A stretch of 17,369 bases of DNA. It comes from RGIG4097 sp964637515 (GTDB taxonomy: Bacteria > Bacillota > Clostridia > Christensenellales > CAG-917). A program made the position numbers and the translations under genes. Positions 1 to 6,483 of the stretch are shown in pieces (the stretch's first letter is position 1; each line of letters begins with the position of its first letter). The DNA is taken from positions 1-17,369 of the forward strand of contig CAZWUI010000023.1 of assembly GCA_964637515.1 (NCBI GenBank). Direction: 5' to 3'. The notes below the pieces were generated by a model. That model searched no databases. It worked only from the letters and a program-made list of their open reading frames with translations, and was not told where the DNA came from.

Positions 1-21
1 GCTAAATATAATAATATTATT

Positions 22-50
22 ATTTTAATATATATAGCAAAAAAAGTCAA
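22..50 (-). promoter_or_regulatory. Promoter reading out of the left edge
   Basis: On the minus strand, TTGACT (50-45) and TAAAAT (27-22) are separated by exactly 17 nt, a good match to a housekeeping sigma-A promoter. It lies just downstream of the terminator at 87-108, so it would start a separate transcript near position 15 for a gene beyond the window edge. The surrounding bases are strongly AT-rich, as expected for a promoter but also raising the chance of a random match. No coding start is visible inside the window. Confidence 0.6.
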
Positions 51-86
51 CGTCCCGCCGAGTATATGGGAAATAACGGCAAGAGA

Positions 87-108
87 AAGAAAAAGGCGCT
101 TGTGCGCC
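87..108 (-). terminator. Rho-independent terminator after the min/M50 operon
   Basis: Read on the minus strand, GGCGC (108-104) and GCGCC (99-95) form a 5-bp GC-only stem with a 4-nt loop, followed by five T and then TTT after one C. It lies 16 nt after the stop of the 57-aa membrane protein gene and closes the minD-minE-77aa-M50-57aa run. Confidence 0.8.
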
Positions 109-123
109 GAAGTGAATATAAAA

Positions 124-297
124 TCAAATGATTCCGCTCTTTTTGAGATAATAGATGACGAGCACGACCGCCGCCGCAACAACCGATATTATCGTGGAAA
201 TCTTGCGTGCGTGCTTGATTTGGCTCTCCGTCATAGGGGTATACCCTTTCTTCTCTTGGTCTTGATTTTGGTTATTTTTGTTGTCGTTTTGTTCCAT
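124..297 (-). CDS. Small single-pass membrane protein, 57 aa (or 36 aa)
   Basis: I do not recognise this gene. The 57-aa reading has an Asn/Gln/Lys-rich hydrophilic N-terminus (residues 1-21), then a basic stretch (KHARK), one hydrophobic membrane segment (about 34-50, STIISVVAAAVVLVIYY) and a short basic tail, LKKSGII. Two starts are possible. The ATG at 297 lies where transcription from the promoter at 304-332 would begin, so it would be leaderless. The in-frame ATG at 234 gives 36 aa and has an AAAGGG ribosome binding site 9 nt upstream, with a leader of about 60 nt. The second is at least as plausible. The gene follows the M50 protease by 52 nt and is followed by a terminator, which supports it being real. 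Function is unknown. A small modulator or partner of the adjacent membrane protease is one possibility, purely from position. Confidence 0.6.
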   Translation of the reverse strand: MEQNDNKNNQNQDQEKKGYTPMTESQIKHARKISTIISVVAAAVVLVIYYLKKSGII

Positions 298-303
298 ACC
301 GCC

Positions 304-332
304 ATTTTATAATAGCAAGCGGATTTTGTCAA
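304..332 (-). promoter_or_regulatory. Promoter for the small membrane protein gene
   Basis: TTGACA (332-327) and TAAAAT (309-304) are 17 nt apart on the minus strand, a perfect -35 and a near-consensus -10. The predicted transcription start is near 297, which is the A of the upstream ATG of the small gene. It lies in the 52-nt gap after the M50 gene stop, so the small protein can be made independently of the min/M50 transcript. Confidence 0.65.
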
Positions 333-349
333 ATCGAACGAGTGCGAGC

Positions 350-1174
350 TCAATCGTTTAATTTTTTTATTGCCACACCGATAGGTGCGGACAGTTTGTT
401 TTTTCTTGCAAGACGGCTCAGATCTTCTTCGTCGATGACCACTTCTCCGCCGTCCGTCAACACCCTGAATACCGTCTGCGACTTCCGCCCGGTAAACCTG
501 AATAGGCGGGATATTGGGACTTTGCCGTCAATGGTTACGTATTTTTCTTCCACTCCCGCCGAGTAATCCTTCGTGCCGAGAGAAAATACACTGACATACT
601 CTTCTTCTGCCCCTGCACATATTCCGCCATAGATAAGGAATATCCCCACCACCGCAAGCGAGAAATTGACGTCATAGAATATTGACGTCACGAATAACGC
701 AAGAAAACATACCCCAACAACAACACCCGCAATTCTCACTCCTTTCACCGCTTTCAATTTGTTTTTGGACGCACCCACGACCACCCGACCGCCGTCAAGA
801 GGATAGACGGGTAGCAAATTGAAAAGCGCAAGGGATAAATTGACTTCCAAAAACGGCTTTGTGTAGGGATAGGCGGGCGGATATAACCACCATACCCCGG
901 GGAGCAGGGCGGATAGCACGAGATTTACGATAGGCCCCGCAAGTCCTACAAGCACTCCCGACAATCTGTCCATATCGTTGTCAAGGCTCATGACCGCACC
1001 GAAAGGCATAATCTCAATCGACTTCGTCATATATCCCCGACTCCGCGCCACGATAGAGTGTCCGCATTCATGCGCCGTAACCGCAAGGAAAGTCCATATA
1101 AGATAACGCACCTGCCCGAATGCAATCATCACAAGGACAAGCACGAAGAAAAGCGGATTGATTTTGAGTTTCAT
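350..1174 (-). CDS. M50 family intramembrane zinc metalloprotease, SpoIVFB-like
   Basis: A 274-aa multi-pass membrane protein of the site-2 protease family. The zinc motif HECGH is at residues 35-39 in the first membrane segments, and the third ligand motif is in NLLPVYPLDGGR (119-130, Asp127). The typical AGP segment lies at 79-81. After about residue 190 a soluble tail (KVPISRLFRF... DEEDLSRLA) resembles the CBS-like regulatory tail of SpoIVFB. In Bacillus, SpoIVFB cleaves pro-sigma-K and is held inactive by SpoIVFA. Here the position downstream of minD/minE matches spoIVFB, but the substrate cannot be told from sequence. The start ATG overlaps the stop of the 77-aa gene as ATGA, with no clear ribosome binding site, suggesting coupled translation. 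Active-site residues appear complete. Confidence 0.9.
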   Translation of the reverse strand: MKLKINPLFFVLVLVMIAFGQVRYLIWTFLAVTAHECGHSIVARSRGYMTKSIEIMPFGAVMSLDNDMDRLSGVLVGLAGPIVNLVLSALLPGVWWLYPPAYPYTKPFLEVNLSLALFNLLPVYPLDGGRVVVGASKNKLKAVKGVRIAGVVVGVCFLALFVTSIFYDVNFSLAVVGIFLIYGGICAGAEEEYVSVFSLGTKDYSAGVEEKYVTIDGKVPISRLFRFTGRKSQTVFRVLTDGGEVVIDEEDLSRLARKNKLSAPIGVAIKKLND

Positions 1175-1404
1175 CCAAGCGTGCCGAGAGTGGAGTTTAC
1201 GATAGGCGAAATCGCGCCGAATACCCCCGCGAACAAAAATCCGAGAGATACGAATACGCCGACGGCAACAGGCACTATCGCTACGTCGAGAAGGTCGATG
1301 CCCTTATCTTTCAAAGAAAACTTCTTTTTTCTTTCAACTTGATTCTCTACGAAATCGCTTTGACTCACTTGCACGTCGATTTTCTTGTTTTGGTCAAATT
1401 CCAT
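1171..1404 (-). CDS. Small membrane protein, 77 aa, in the SpoIVFA position
   Basis: Unrecognised family. The N-terminal 35 residues are charged and presumably cytoplasmic (ERKKKF at 24-29). A long hydrophobic stretch (about 41-66) follows, then a short polar Ser/Thr/Asn-rich end. The start is well supported: AGAGGTG lies 5 nt before ATG. The stop overlaps the start of the M50 protease (ATGA), so the two are likely made together. In the classical minCD-spoIVFA-spoIVFB arrangement SpoIVFA, a membrane protein with an extracytoplasmic LytM-like domain, occupies this slot. This protein is far too short to hold that domain, but could be a reduced or analogous partner of the protease (inference from position only). 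Confidence 0.75.
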   Translation of the reverse strand: MEFDQNKKIDVQVSQSDFVENQVERKKKFSLKDKGIDLLDVAIVPVAVGVFVSLGFLFAGVFGAISPIVNSTLGTLG

Positions 1405-1440
1405 ATTTTCACCTCTGCAAGACTTTATGCAAGGCGGACG

Positions 1441-1698
1441 TTATATATTCCTTTTTGCTTGCATATCCGCAGTTGACGAAAAACTTTTGACTGCGGTAGC
1501 GGTGCCGACTATGCGGATTTTATAATAACCGTCGTCGTCAAGATCCACATGCAAATCGACTGCCGTCAGTGCGAAATAATCGAGCAGCAATCTTTCCACG
1601 TCCCCTTTTAGTGCAGCCGAAAAACCTTCTCCAACACCCATTTTGTCGCGGACGAGCATATTTTTCATTCTTTCGGTCATCATTTTCACGGGTTTCAT
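1441..1698 (-). CDS. minE: Cell division topological specificity factor MinE
   Basis: An 85-aa protein from the ATG at 1698. A GTG 12 nt further upstream would also be in frame, but the GGAGG ribosome binding site lies about 9-11 nt before the ATG and overlaps that GTG. The pattern ERMKNMLVRDK ... LKGDVERLLLDYF ... VDLHVDLDDDGYYKIRIVGTA matches MinE: the N-terminal MinD-contact helix region with the LVRD motif, then the beta/dimer domain. MinE stimulates MinD ATPase and drives Min oscillation or positioning. The start overlaps the minD stop as ATGA, so the two are translationally coupled. Length is typical (about 85-90 aa). The C-terminal 15 residues look unstructured. Confidence 0.85.
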   Translation of the reverse strand: MKPVKMMTERMKNMLVRDKMGVGEGFSAALKGDVERLLLDYFALTAVDLHVDLDDDGYYKIRIVGTATAVKSFSSTADMQAKRNI

Positions 1699-2441
1699 CT
1701 GAAAATCCACCTCCTTTTTTTCATAGGCTCTTTGACTTCTTTCGTGAAGTTGATGATATTGTCCGCAAGCGCGCGCATAGACTTTTCGGACATGGAAAAA
1801 TCAGGCACTCTGCCCAGTTGTTGATATAGTGTTATGCAGTCGTCTTCGGGGATTATCCCCACGACGGGCAGTCGGAGCAGTCTTCCGATATCGAGTGCAC
1901 CTAGCATTTCTCCCCGTGCGACCATATCGTAACGCACGCGGTTTACAACAAGAGATATATCTCTCAACTTGTAACTTCCGAGCAAGGAAATCACTTTGTC
2001 CGCATCTCTGATTGCGGATGCGGACGGCGTCGTCACGACGACCGCTTCGTCTGCGGCGGACACCGCACGATGAAATCCGTCCTCTATTCCCGCAGGACAG
2101 TCGATAAGCACGAAATCGTAATCCGAAAATCCGTCTATGAGTCCTCGAAACGCTTGTGCGGTTACCACGGAATTGTTGACAGCGGACGGCAAAACTTTGA
2201 CCGAACTTTCTCTGTCGTCAACTAGTGCCTGCGACAGACGGCATCTCCCTGTCAAAACGTCCCCCATATCGAAAACGACTTTGCTCTCAACTCCGACCAC
2301 GACGTCGAGATTATTCAATCCGACATCCCCGTCCACAAGCACGACTTTATACCCTTCGTCCGCAATCGCCCTACCGAGAGAAGCGGTGACGGTGGTTTTC
2401 CCGACACCGCCTTTACCTGACGTAACAACTATTTTTCTCAT
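1695..2441 (-). CDS. minD: Septum site-determining ATPase MinD
   Basis: A 248-aa ParA/MinD ATPase. The deviant Walker A motif KGGVGKTT is at residues 10-17 (signature Lys10 and Lys15), followed by VDGDVGLNNLD (36-46) and a later LIDCPAGIEDGF segment. The start is placed at ATG 2441, where the family N-terminus MRKIVVTSGKGG begins; a longer in-frame reading up to 2627 has no homology and would run through the terminator. The C-terminal KKRRWIFR is a short basic/aromatic tail suitable for membrane targeting. The codons for its Arg-Arg-Trp (AGG AGG TGG) also provide the minE ribosome binding site. There is no Shine-Dalgarno before minD and a strong terminator ends only 12 nt upstream, so how it is expressed is unclear. 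No minC is present in the window. Confidence 0.92.
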   Translation of the reverse strand: MRKIVVTSGKGGVGKTTVTASLGRAIADEGYKVVLVDGDVGLNNLDVVVGVESKVVFDMGDVLTGRCRLSQALVDDRESSVKVLPSAVNNSVVTAQAFRGLIDGFSDYDFVLIDCPAGIEDGFHRAVSAADEAVVVTTPSASAIRDADKVISLLGSYKLRDISLVVNRVRYDMVARGEMLGALDIGRLLRLPVVGIIPEDDCITLYQQLGRVPDFSMSEKSMRALADNIINFTKEVKEPMKKRRWIFR

Positions 2442-2452
2442 AAGCAAATGAT

Positions 2453-2478
2453 AAAACAAAAAACACTCCGAAGAGTGT
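2453..2478 (-). terminator. Rho-independent terminator between the aldo/keto reductase gene and minD
   Basis: On the minus strand ACACTC (2478-2473), TTCG loop and GAGTGT (2468-2463) make a 6-bp stem with a very stable UUCG loop, followed by TTTTT, G and TTTT. It lies about 43 nt after the reductase stop and ends the rnf-to-reductase unit. It is also only 12 nt before the minD start, so it could act as an attenuator for minD. Confidence 0.9.
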
Positions 2479-2520
2479 CTTAAAATGTTTTGCGTTTGCG
2501 ACTTTTGTCCGAATATGTTT

Positions 2521-3372
2521 TTAGAAAGTGACGTGATCGGGGTGAGAGCCGAGTCTGCCCACTCCGTCAAACGTGTCGAGCAGAGCGACGTCGTCCGCGG
2601 ACAAAGAGAAATCGAACACGTCCGCATTTTCGATTATTCTTGCAGGTGTAACCGATTTAGGCAAAGGGAGCGCACCGTGTTCAAGGATATATCGCACGAG
2701 AATTTGCGCCTCTGTTTTGCCGTATTTTTCCGCGACGGATTTGAGAGGATCAAGCCCGAAAAATCTGCCTTTGCAAAGAGGCGCCCACGCTTCGACAATC
2801 ATTCCGCTTTTCTTTGAAAACTCAACCGTTTCTTCATCTCTGAAACCGTAATGATATTCGATTTGATTGACCATCGGTTTCACTTCACATTCACCCAAAA
2901 GGACGTTTAAGTGGTGTTTTAGGCAGTTACAAACCCCGATTGCACGAACACGACCGCTTTTGTAGAGTTCTTCAAAAGCACGCCAAGTGTCAAGAAAACG
3001 AGCGGGATATTCGCCTCGAAAATCGTTTGCGATAGGCCAATGAACAAGGTATAAATCCACGACGTCTACGCCGAGTTTCTTTGCGGATTCGTCAAAGGAA
3101 AACAACGTCGAATCGTAGCCTTGATGAGTGTTCCAAAGTTTTGTCGTGACAAAGATTTCGTCACGAGAAATACCGCTTCTTCTTATCCCTTCGCCAACCC
3201 CTTTTTCGTTTGCGTAAAACTCCGCCGTGTCGATATGGCGGTAGCCGTTTTCAAGCGCAACACGCACGCCTTCGGCGCACACTTCTCCGTCGGGAGTTTT
3301 GTAGGTGCCGTAACCTACGCACGGGATTTCAACCCCGTTATATAAGGTGTAGCAATCGGATAATGATTTCAT
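2521..3372 (-). CDS. Aldo/keto reductase, NADPH-dependent
   Basis: A 283-aa TIM-barrel oxidoreductase of the AKR superfamily (2,5-diketo-gluconate reductase/AKR5-like by overall pattern). The catalytic tetrad is visible: Asp48 and Tyr53 in DTAEFY, Lys78 in VTTKLW and His111 in LVHWP. The motifs GYGTYK near the N-terminus, AIGVCN and the late LPKSVTPARI cofactor-phosphate segment fit the family. Such enzymes reduce aldehydes, ketones and sugars; the substrate is not predictable here. Its ATG comes one base after the mreB stop (TAA-T-ATG) with no good ribosome binding site, so translation is probably coupled to mreB. It occupies the place where mreC and mreD usually follow mreB. Confidence 0.93.
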   Translation of the reverse strand: MKSLSDCYTLYNGVEIPCVGYGTYKTPDGEVCAEGVRVALENGYRHIDTAEFYANEKGVGEGIRRSGISRDEIFVTTKLWNTHQGYDSTLFSFDESAKKLGVDVVDLYLVHWPIANDFRGEYPARFLDTWRAFEELYKSGRVRAIGVCNCLKHHLNVLLGECEVKPMVNQIEYHYGFRDEETVEFSKKSGMIVEAWAPLCKGRFFGLDPLKSVAEKYGKTEAQILVRYILEHGALPLPKSVTPARIIENADVFDFSLSADDVALLDTFDGVGRLGSHPDHVTF

Positions 3373-3373
3373 A

Positions 3374-4372
3374 TTAGTCGAGAGTTACGCCCAGCAAATT
3401 GTTGAGCATATTTTTGTCTGCGAAGAATTTTTCTCCGCCGAGTGCAACCGCATTTTCGACGTCGCCGAGTACGGTGACGGGAAGTTCGATTGCTTGTTCT
3501 ATATATTCCACGAGTCCGGGAATATGGGTTGATCCGCCCGTGATGAATATGCCCTTTCTCAACACTTCCGCACTGAGCTCCGGTGGAGTCTGTCCAAGCA
3601 CGGACATTATCACTTCTATGACGTCATCCACAAGGGGAATGACCGCTTCGCGCATATCTTCCGCAGACACGCTTATCGAGCGGGGACTTCCGTCGTTACC
3701 GCTTCCGCTTGCGACGTATCTACCCTCGTCGTTGACGTAAAACGACAAGGCGGTTTTCTTCATTTTTTCGACGGTGTAGTCGCCGAGTTTTATGCCGTAA
3801 ATCTTTTGGATATAATCGATAATCGCGCTATTGAACGTATTTCCCGCAATATTCACTGCAACTCCGCATGCAATACCGTGATTTGTAACGGATGCGATTT
3901 CGGTTTTTCCCGCACCCATATCCACGAAAAGTCCGCCGATACTCCCCGTATACGCGATGAGAGAAAGCGGAGATTCAACGAGAGTGACTTCCTTGATACC
4001 CGCACGCACGAAACATTTCTCGACGAGTCTTCTGTCCGAGTTGGTCATAGCACAAGTTATGGACACGATAGCCTTTATCCTGTGCGGGAATATGGACTTC
4101 GGAAGGATTTTGTCAAGAAAGTATTTGAGCATAAGCGTGAACATTTCTTCGTCAACGATAAACCCTTCGTGCACGGGGGACACGAGTTTTGCACCGCCGA
4201 GCGCGGTGGACAAAATGCTTTCCGCGCGGAAACCTGCCTCGCGGATTTCAATTTTATCCTTGACCTTGGTGACGATAGCGATTGCAGGCTCTTTCAAGAC
4301 GAGCCCAATCCCCGTCTGGCAGACCGTGATATACTTGCTGCCAAGGTCTATTGACAATTCAACGTTAGCCAT
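3374..4372 (-). CDS. Divergent MreB-family actin-like protein
   Basis: A 332-aa MreB/Mbl-type protein of normal family length. Recognisable parts are the N-terminal IDLGSKYITV with GIGLVLKEPAIA, SPVHEGFIVDEE (65-76), the second phosphate motif DMGAGKTE (151-158), the TPPELSAEVLRKGIFITGG segment and the C-terminal VALGGEKFF. MreB filaments guide lateral wall synthesis under the membrane. Compared with canonical MreB, several usually conserved positions differ: DLGTANT is DLGSKYI, DIGGGTTE is DMGAGKTE (Thr to Lys at 156), and the EEP acidic pair is ESP (133-135). ATP binding or hydrolysis may therefore be altered. The start ATG lies inside the end of maf (8-nt overlap), with GGTTAGGTG about 7 nt upstream. 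No mreC or mreD follows. I leave the symbol blank because a paralogue (mbl or mreBH-like) is possible. Confidence 0.85.
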   Translation of the reverse strand: MANVELSIDLGSKYITVCQTGIGLVLKEPAIAIVTKVKDKIEIREAGFRAESILSTALGGAKLVSPVHEGFIVDEEMFTLMLKYFLDKILPKSIFPHRIKAIVSITCAMTNSDRRLVEKCFVRAGIKEVTLVESPLSLIAYTGSIGGLFVDMGAGKTEIASVTNHGIACGVAVNIAGNTFNSAIIDYIQKIYGIKLGDYTVEKMKKTALSFYVNDEGRYVASGSGNDGSPRSISVSAEDMREAVIPLVDDVIEVIMSVLGQTPPELSAEVLRKGIFITGGSTHIPGLVEYIEQAIELPVTVLGDVENAVALGGEKFFADKNMLNNLLGVTLD

Positions 4373-4949
4373 TTAATACACCTAACCTTTGTAATTCTTT
4401 TTGAAGTCGCTCGATGGGAAGCCCTACGATATTTGCATAACTGCCCACGAATTTCTCGACCATAGTATTTTCTTGGATTGCGTAAGCTCCTGCCTTGTCG
4501 AGCGGTTTCATCGTGTAGACGTAGTCCTTGATTTCCTGCTCCGACAAGTGTTTCAAGCGGACGAGAGAGCGCACCGCAAAGGACTTTTCCTTGCCGAACG
4601 CGCGCACCGTAACCCCGGTATAAACGCTGTGCCATTTCCCGCAAAGCGTGGTGAGAATATCCACCGCATCTTGCAAATCACGGGGTTTACCGTACTCTTT
4701 TTTGCGATAAACTATCGTATCTGCCGAAATAACCACGTCGTTTTCAAGTCCGAACGTTTCTACGGCAGTGCGGTTTTTGAGTTTTGATTCCTTGATGACA
4801 AGACGGGACGGACTCTTGTCGCATATGCTTTTTTCGTCCACGTCGGGTACAAGAATTTCAAAGTCGTACCCCGCATTTTCAAGAAGCTCCTTGCGACGAG
4901 GCGAACCCGACGCAAGCACTATCTTATAGGATTTCGAGGTTCTTTCCAT
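4365..4949 (-). CDS. maf: Maf-family nucleoside triphosphate pyrophosphatase
   Basis: A 194-aa Maf/Ham1-fold protein. Signature LASGSPRRKELL is at residues 12-23 (Ser14, Arg18, Arg19), SADTIVY at 75-81 (Asp77) and the late PLDKAGAYAIQ and GSYANIVGLPIERL motifs are intact. Maf proteins hydrolyse non-canonical or dTTP/UTP nucleotides to monophosphates plus pyrophosphate, a house-cleaning function, and overexpression affects septation in Bacillus. The start lies inside the 3' end of the Ppx/GppA gene (26-nt overlap), and its end overlaps the mreB-like gene by 8 nt, so the three are probably co-translated. Adjacency to mreB and min genes is the classical arrangement in Firmicutes. Confidence 0.93.
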   Translation of the reverse strand: MERTSKSYKIVLASGSPRRKELLENAGYDFEILVPDVDEKSICDKSPSRLVIKESKLKNRTAVETFGLENDVVISADTIVYRKKEYGKPRDLQDAVDILTTLCGKWHSVYTGVTVRAFGKEKSFAVRSLVRLKHLSEQEIKDYVYTMKPLDKAGAYAIQENTMVEKFVGSYANIVGLPIERLQKELQRLGVLNG

Positions 4950-6444
4950 ACGCCGCTTTGAACTCTGCCGCAGAGGACATTGCGTCTCTGATTTCGAGAG
5001 AGCAATCTCCGCCGTCGGTTGCGGTCTTGACGATTACGCTGTCGCCTAACACGTCGCAGTCGATGCCCTTGACGACACCGCTTTGACTGCGGTCGAAACT
5101 CTCCGCTATACAGAGAATAACACTGAGTTTTCTGATTGCGTCAATATCTTCCTGCGTGAACAAACTGCTGTATTTTGCAATTTCTTCCCTTGAGATTTCG
5201 GACGTCTTTCTATGCCCCGACGCAACGAGTGCCGCAAGAATAATATCCTTGTGCGGTACGCCGTAAAGGTTTGCGTTGAGAATGATATACTCCGAGTGCA
5301 ATTGGTGGTTGTAGTATTTGATTCTCATGCCGCTATCGTGGAGCAATGCCGCGATTTTGAGCACTCTCACGTAAGTTCTGGGCATTTTGTGCAACACTTT
5401 GAGTTGCTTGAAGAGTTGGATTGACAAGTCGTAGACTTGTTCCGCATGCGCTTCGTTGATGTCGAAGTATTTCATTTGGGTGCGGAGAGAATGTCCGAGA
5501 ACGTCGCTTATGGGGCGTTCGTTCACGCCGGGGACGGCGTAACGGAACATTGCGCCTTCACGGAGTCCGCAACAGCTTATGGTTATCTTCTCGAATGTGA
5601 AACGAGAAAGCACCGCTTTCATTACCGCAAGCGCACTGGGGAATATATCCGCCCTACCGCTCGAAAGTCCTTTGATTTTCATCGTACTGTCGAGGTCGAG
5701 TTTTCTGATGATTGAATAGATATTGTCAAACTCTTCGACGGGAACTTCGTAGTTGTGAGTCATACTGAACGGATATTTGCGGATGATTCTGCTTATTCTG
5801 CCAAGGTTTCTGAACGCACCGCCTACACCCACGAAATTCGTGTCGGGTTCGACTTGAGAGAGCCAAGGGATTTTGTCGAGTTGTTCGCCGATGAACTCCT
5901 CGATTTTTCTTGCGCGCTCTTCGGGCTCCGAACTGTCGTTTTTGAACAGGTCGGTCAGAGTAACCGAGCCGAAAGGCAACGTATCGTAGTGAATAAGGTT
6001 TCTGCGATTATAATAGATAAGGTTAGTGCTTCCGCCACCCATTTCCATGATGAGTCCTTTGGGAATGTCCATAGAGTTGATGACGCCTTGATAGACGAGC
6101 ATCGCTTGTTCTTCGACGGACAGGACTTTGATTTTGATACCGCAAGTCATAGCCACTTCGTCAAGGAAGGACTTTTGATTTTTAGCGCGTCTGACGGCAG
6201 CGGTCGCATAGGCGAAAATCTTGTCAACATGGTTTGCGTCGCACAAACGGCGGAACATCGTAAGTGTTTTTATGGTTTGTGCGATACGTTGGGGCTTGAT
6301 GAAACCGTCCCAATCCATATCCTGTCCCAAACGAACCGTTTCTTTCAGTTCGTCGAACACGACGAAATATCCCCCTTCGAGTATGTTGACCAAAACCAGC
6401 CTTGCAGAGTTGGAACCAAGGTCAATTATAGCGATTTTTTCCAT
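4924..6444 (-). CDS. Ppx/GppA phosphatase with HD-like C-terminal domain
   Basis: A 506-aa exopolyphosphatase / guanosine pentaphosphate phosphatase family protein. The ASKHA N-domain (about 1-300) has IDLGSNSARLVL (7-18), FAYATAAVRRAKN (77-89), the VEEQAMLVYQGV helix with the likely catalytic Glu (111-112), EMGGGST (134-140) and CGLREGAMF (291-299). The C-domain (about 315-506) has HD-type residues: His332, LLHDSG with His368-Asp369, His382 and GHRK at 409-412. The enzyme removes terminal phosphates from polyphosphate or converts pppGpp to ppGpp; these cannot be told apart here. The start has an excellent AGGAGA ribosome binding site 6 nt before ATG. It follows rnfB by 37 nt without a terminator, so it is probably read from the rnf promoter. 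Confidence 0.9.
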   Translation of the reverse strand: MEKIAIIDLGSNSARLVLVNILEGGYFVVFDELKETVRLGQDMDWDGFIKPQRIAQTIKTLTMFRRLCDANHVDKIFAYATAAVRRAKNQKSFLDEVAMTCGIKIKVLSVEEQAMLVYQGVINSMDIPKGLIMEMGGGSTNLIYYNRRNLIHYDTLPFGSVTLTDLFKNDSSEPEERARKIEEFIGEQLDKIPWLSQVEPDTNFVGVGGAFRNLGRISRIIRKYPFSMTHNYEVPVEEFDNIYSIIRKLDLDSTMKIKGLSSGRADIFPSALAVMKAVLSRFTFEKITISCCGLREGAMFRYAVPGVNERPISDVLGHSLRTQMKYFDINEAHAEQVYDLSIQLFKQLKVLHKMPRTYVRVLKIAALLHDSGMRIKYYNHQLHSEYIILNANLYGVPHKDIILAALVASGHRKTSEISREEIAKYSSLFTQEDIDAIRKLSVILCIAESFDRSQSGVVKGIDCDVLGDSVIVKTATDGGDCSLEIRDAMSSAAEFKAAYGKNLEIL

Positions 6445-6483
6445 ATTATTTCTCCTGTGGGCGTTTGCCCTTGTTAATCATGA

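Noticed and set aside
100..312. Plus-strand 70-codon open frame with a hydrophobic end
   Set aside because: It starts inside the terminator hairpin and lies opposite the small membrane protein gene, which has a promoter, a possible ribosome binding site and a terminator on the minus strand.
2442..2627. N-terminal extension of minD by 62 codons
   Set aside because: It would read through the terminator hairpin and the end of the aldo/keto reductase gene, and the family N-terminus starts at the ATG at 2441.
6445..6483. Possible terminator (GGGC-AAAC-GCCC) between rnfB and the Ppx/GppA gene
   Set aside because: The stem is only 4 bp and is followed by the ribosome binding site rather than a T tract.
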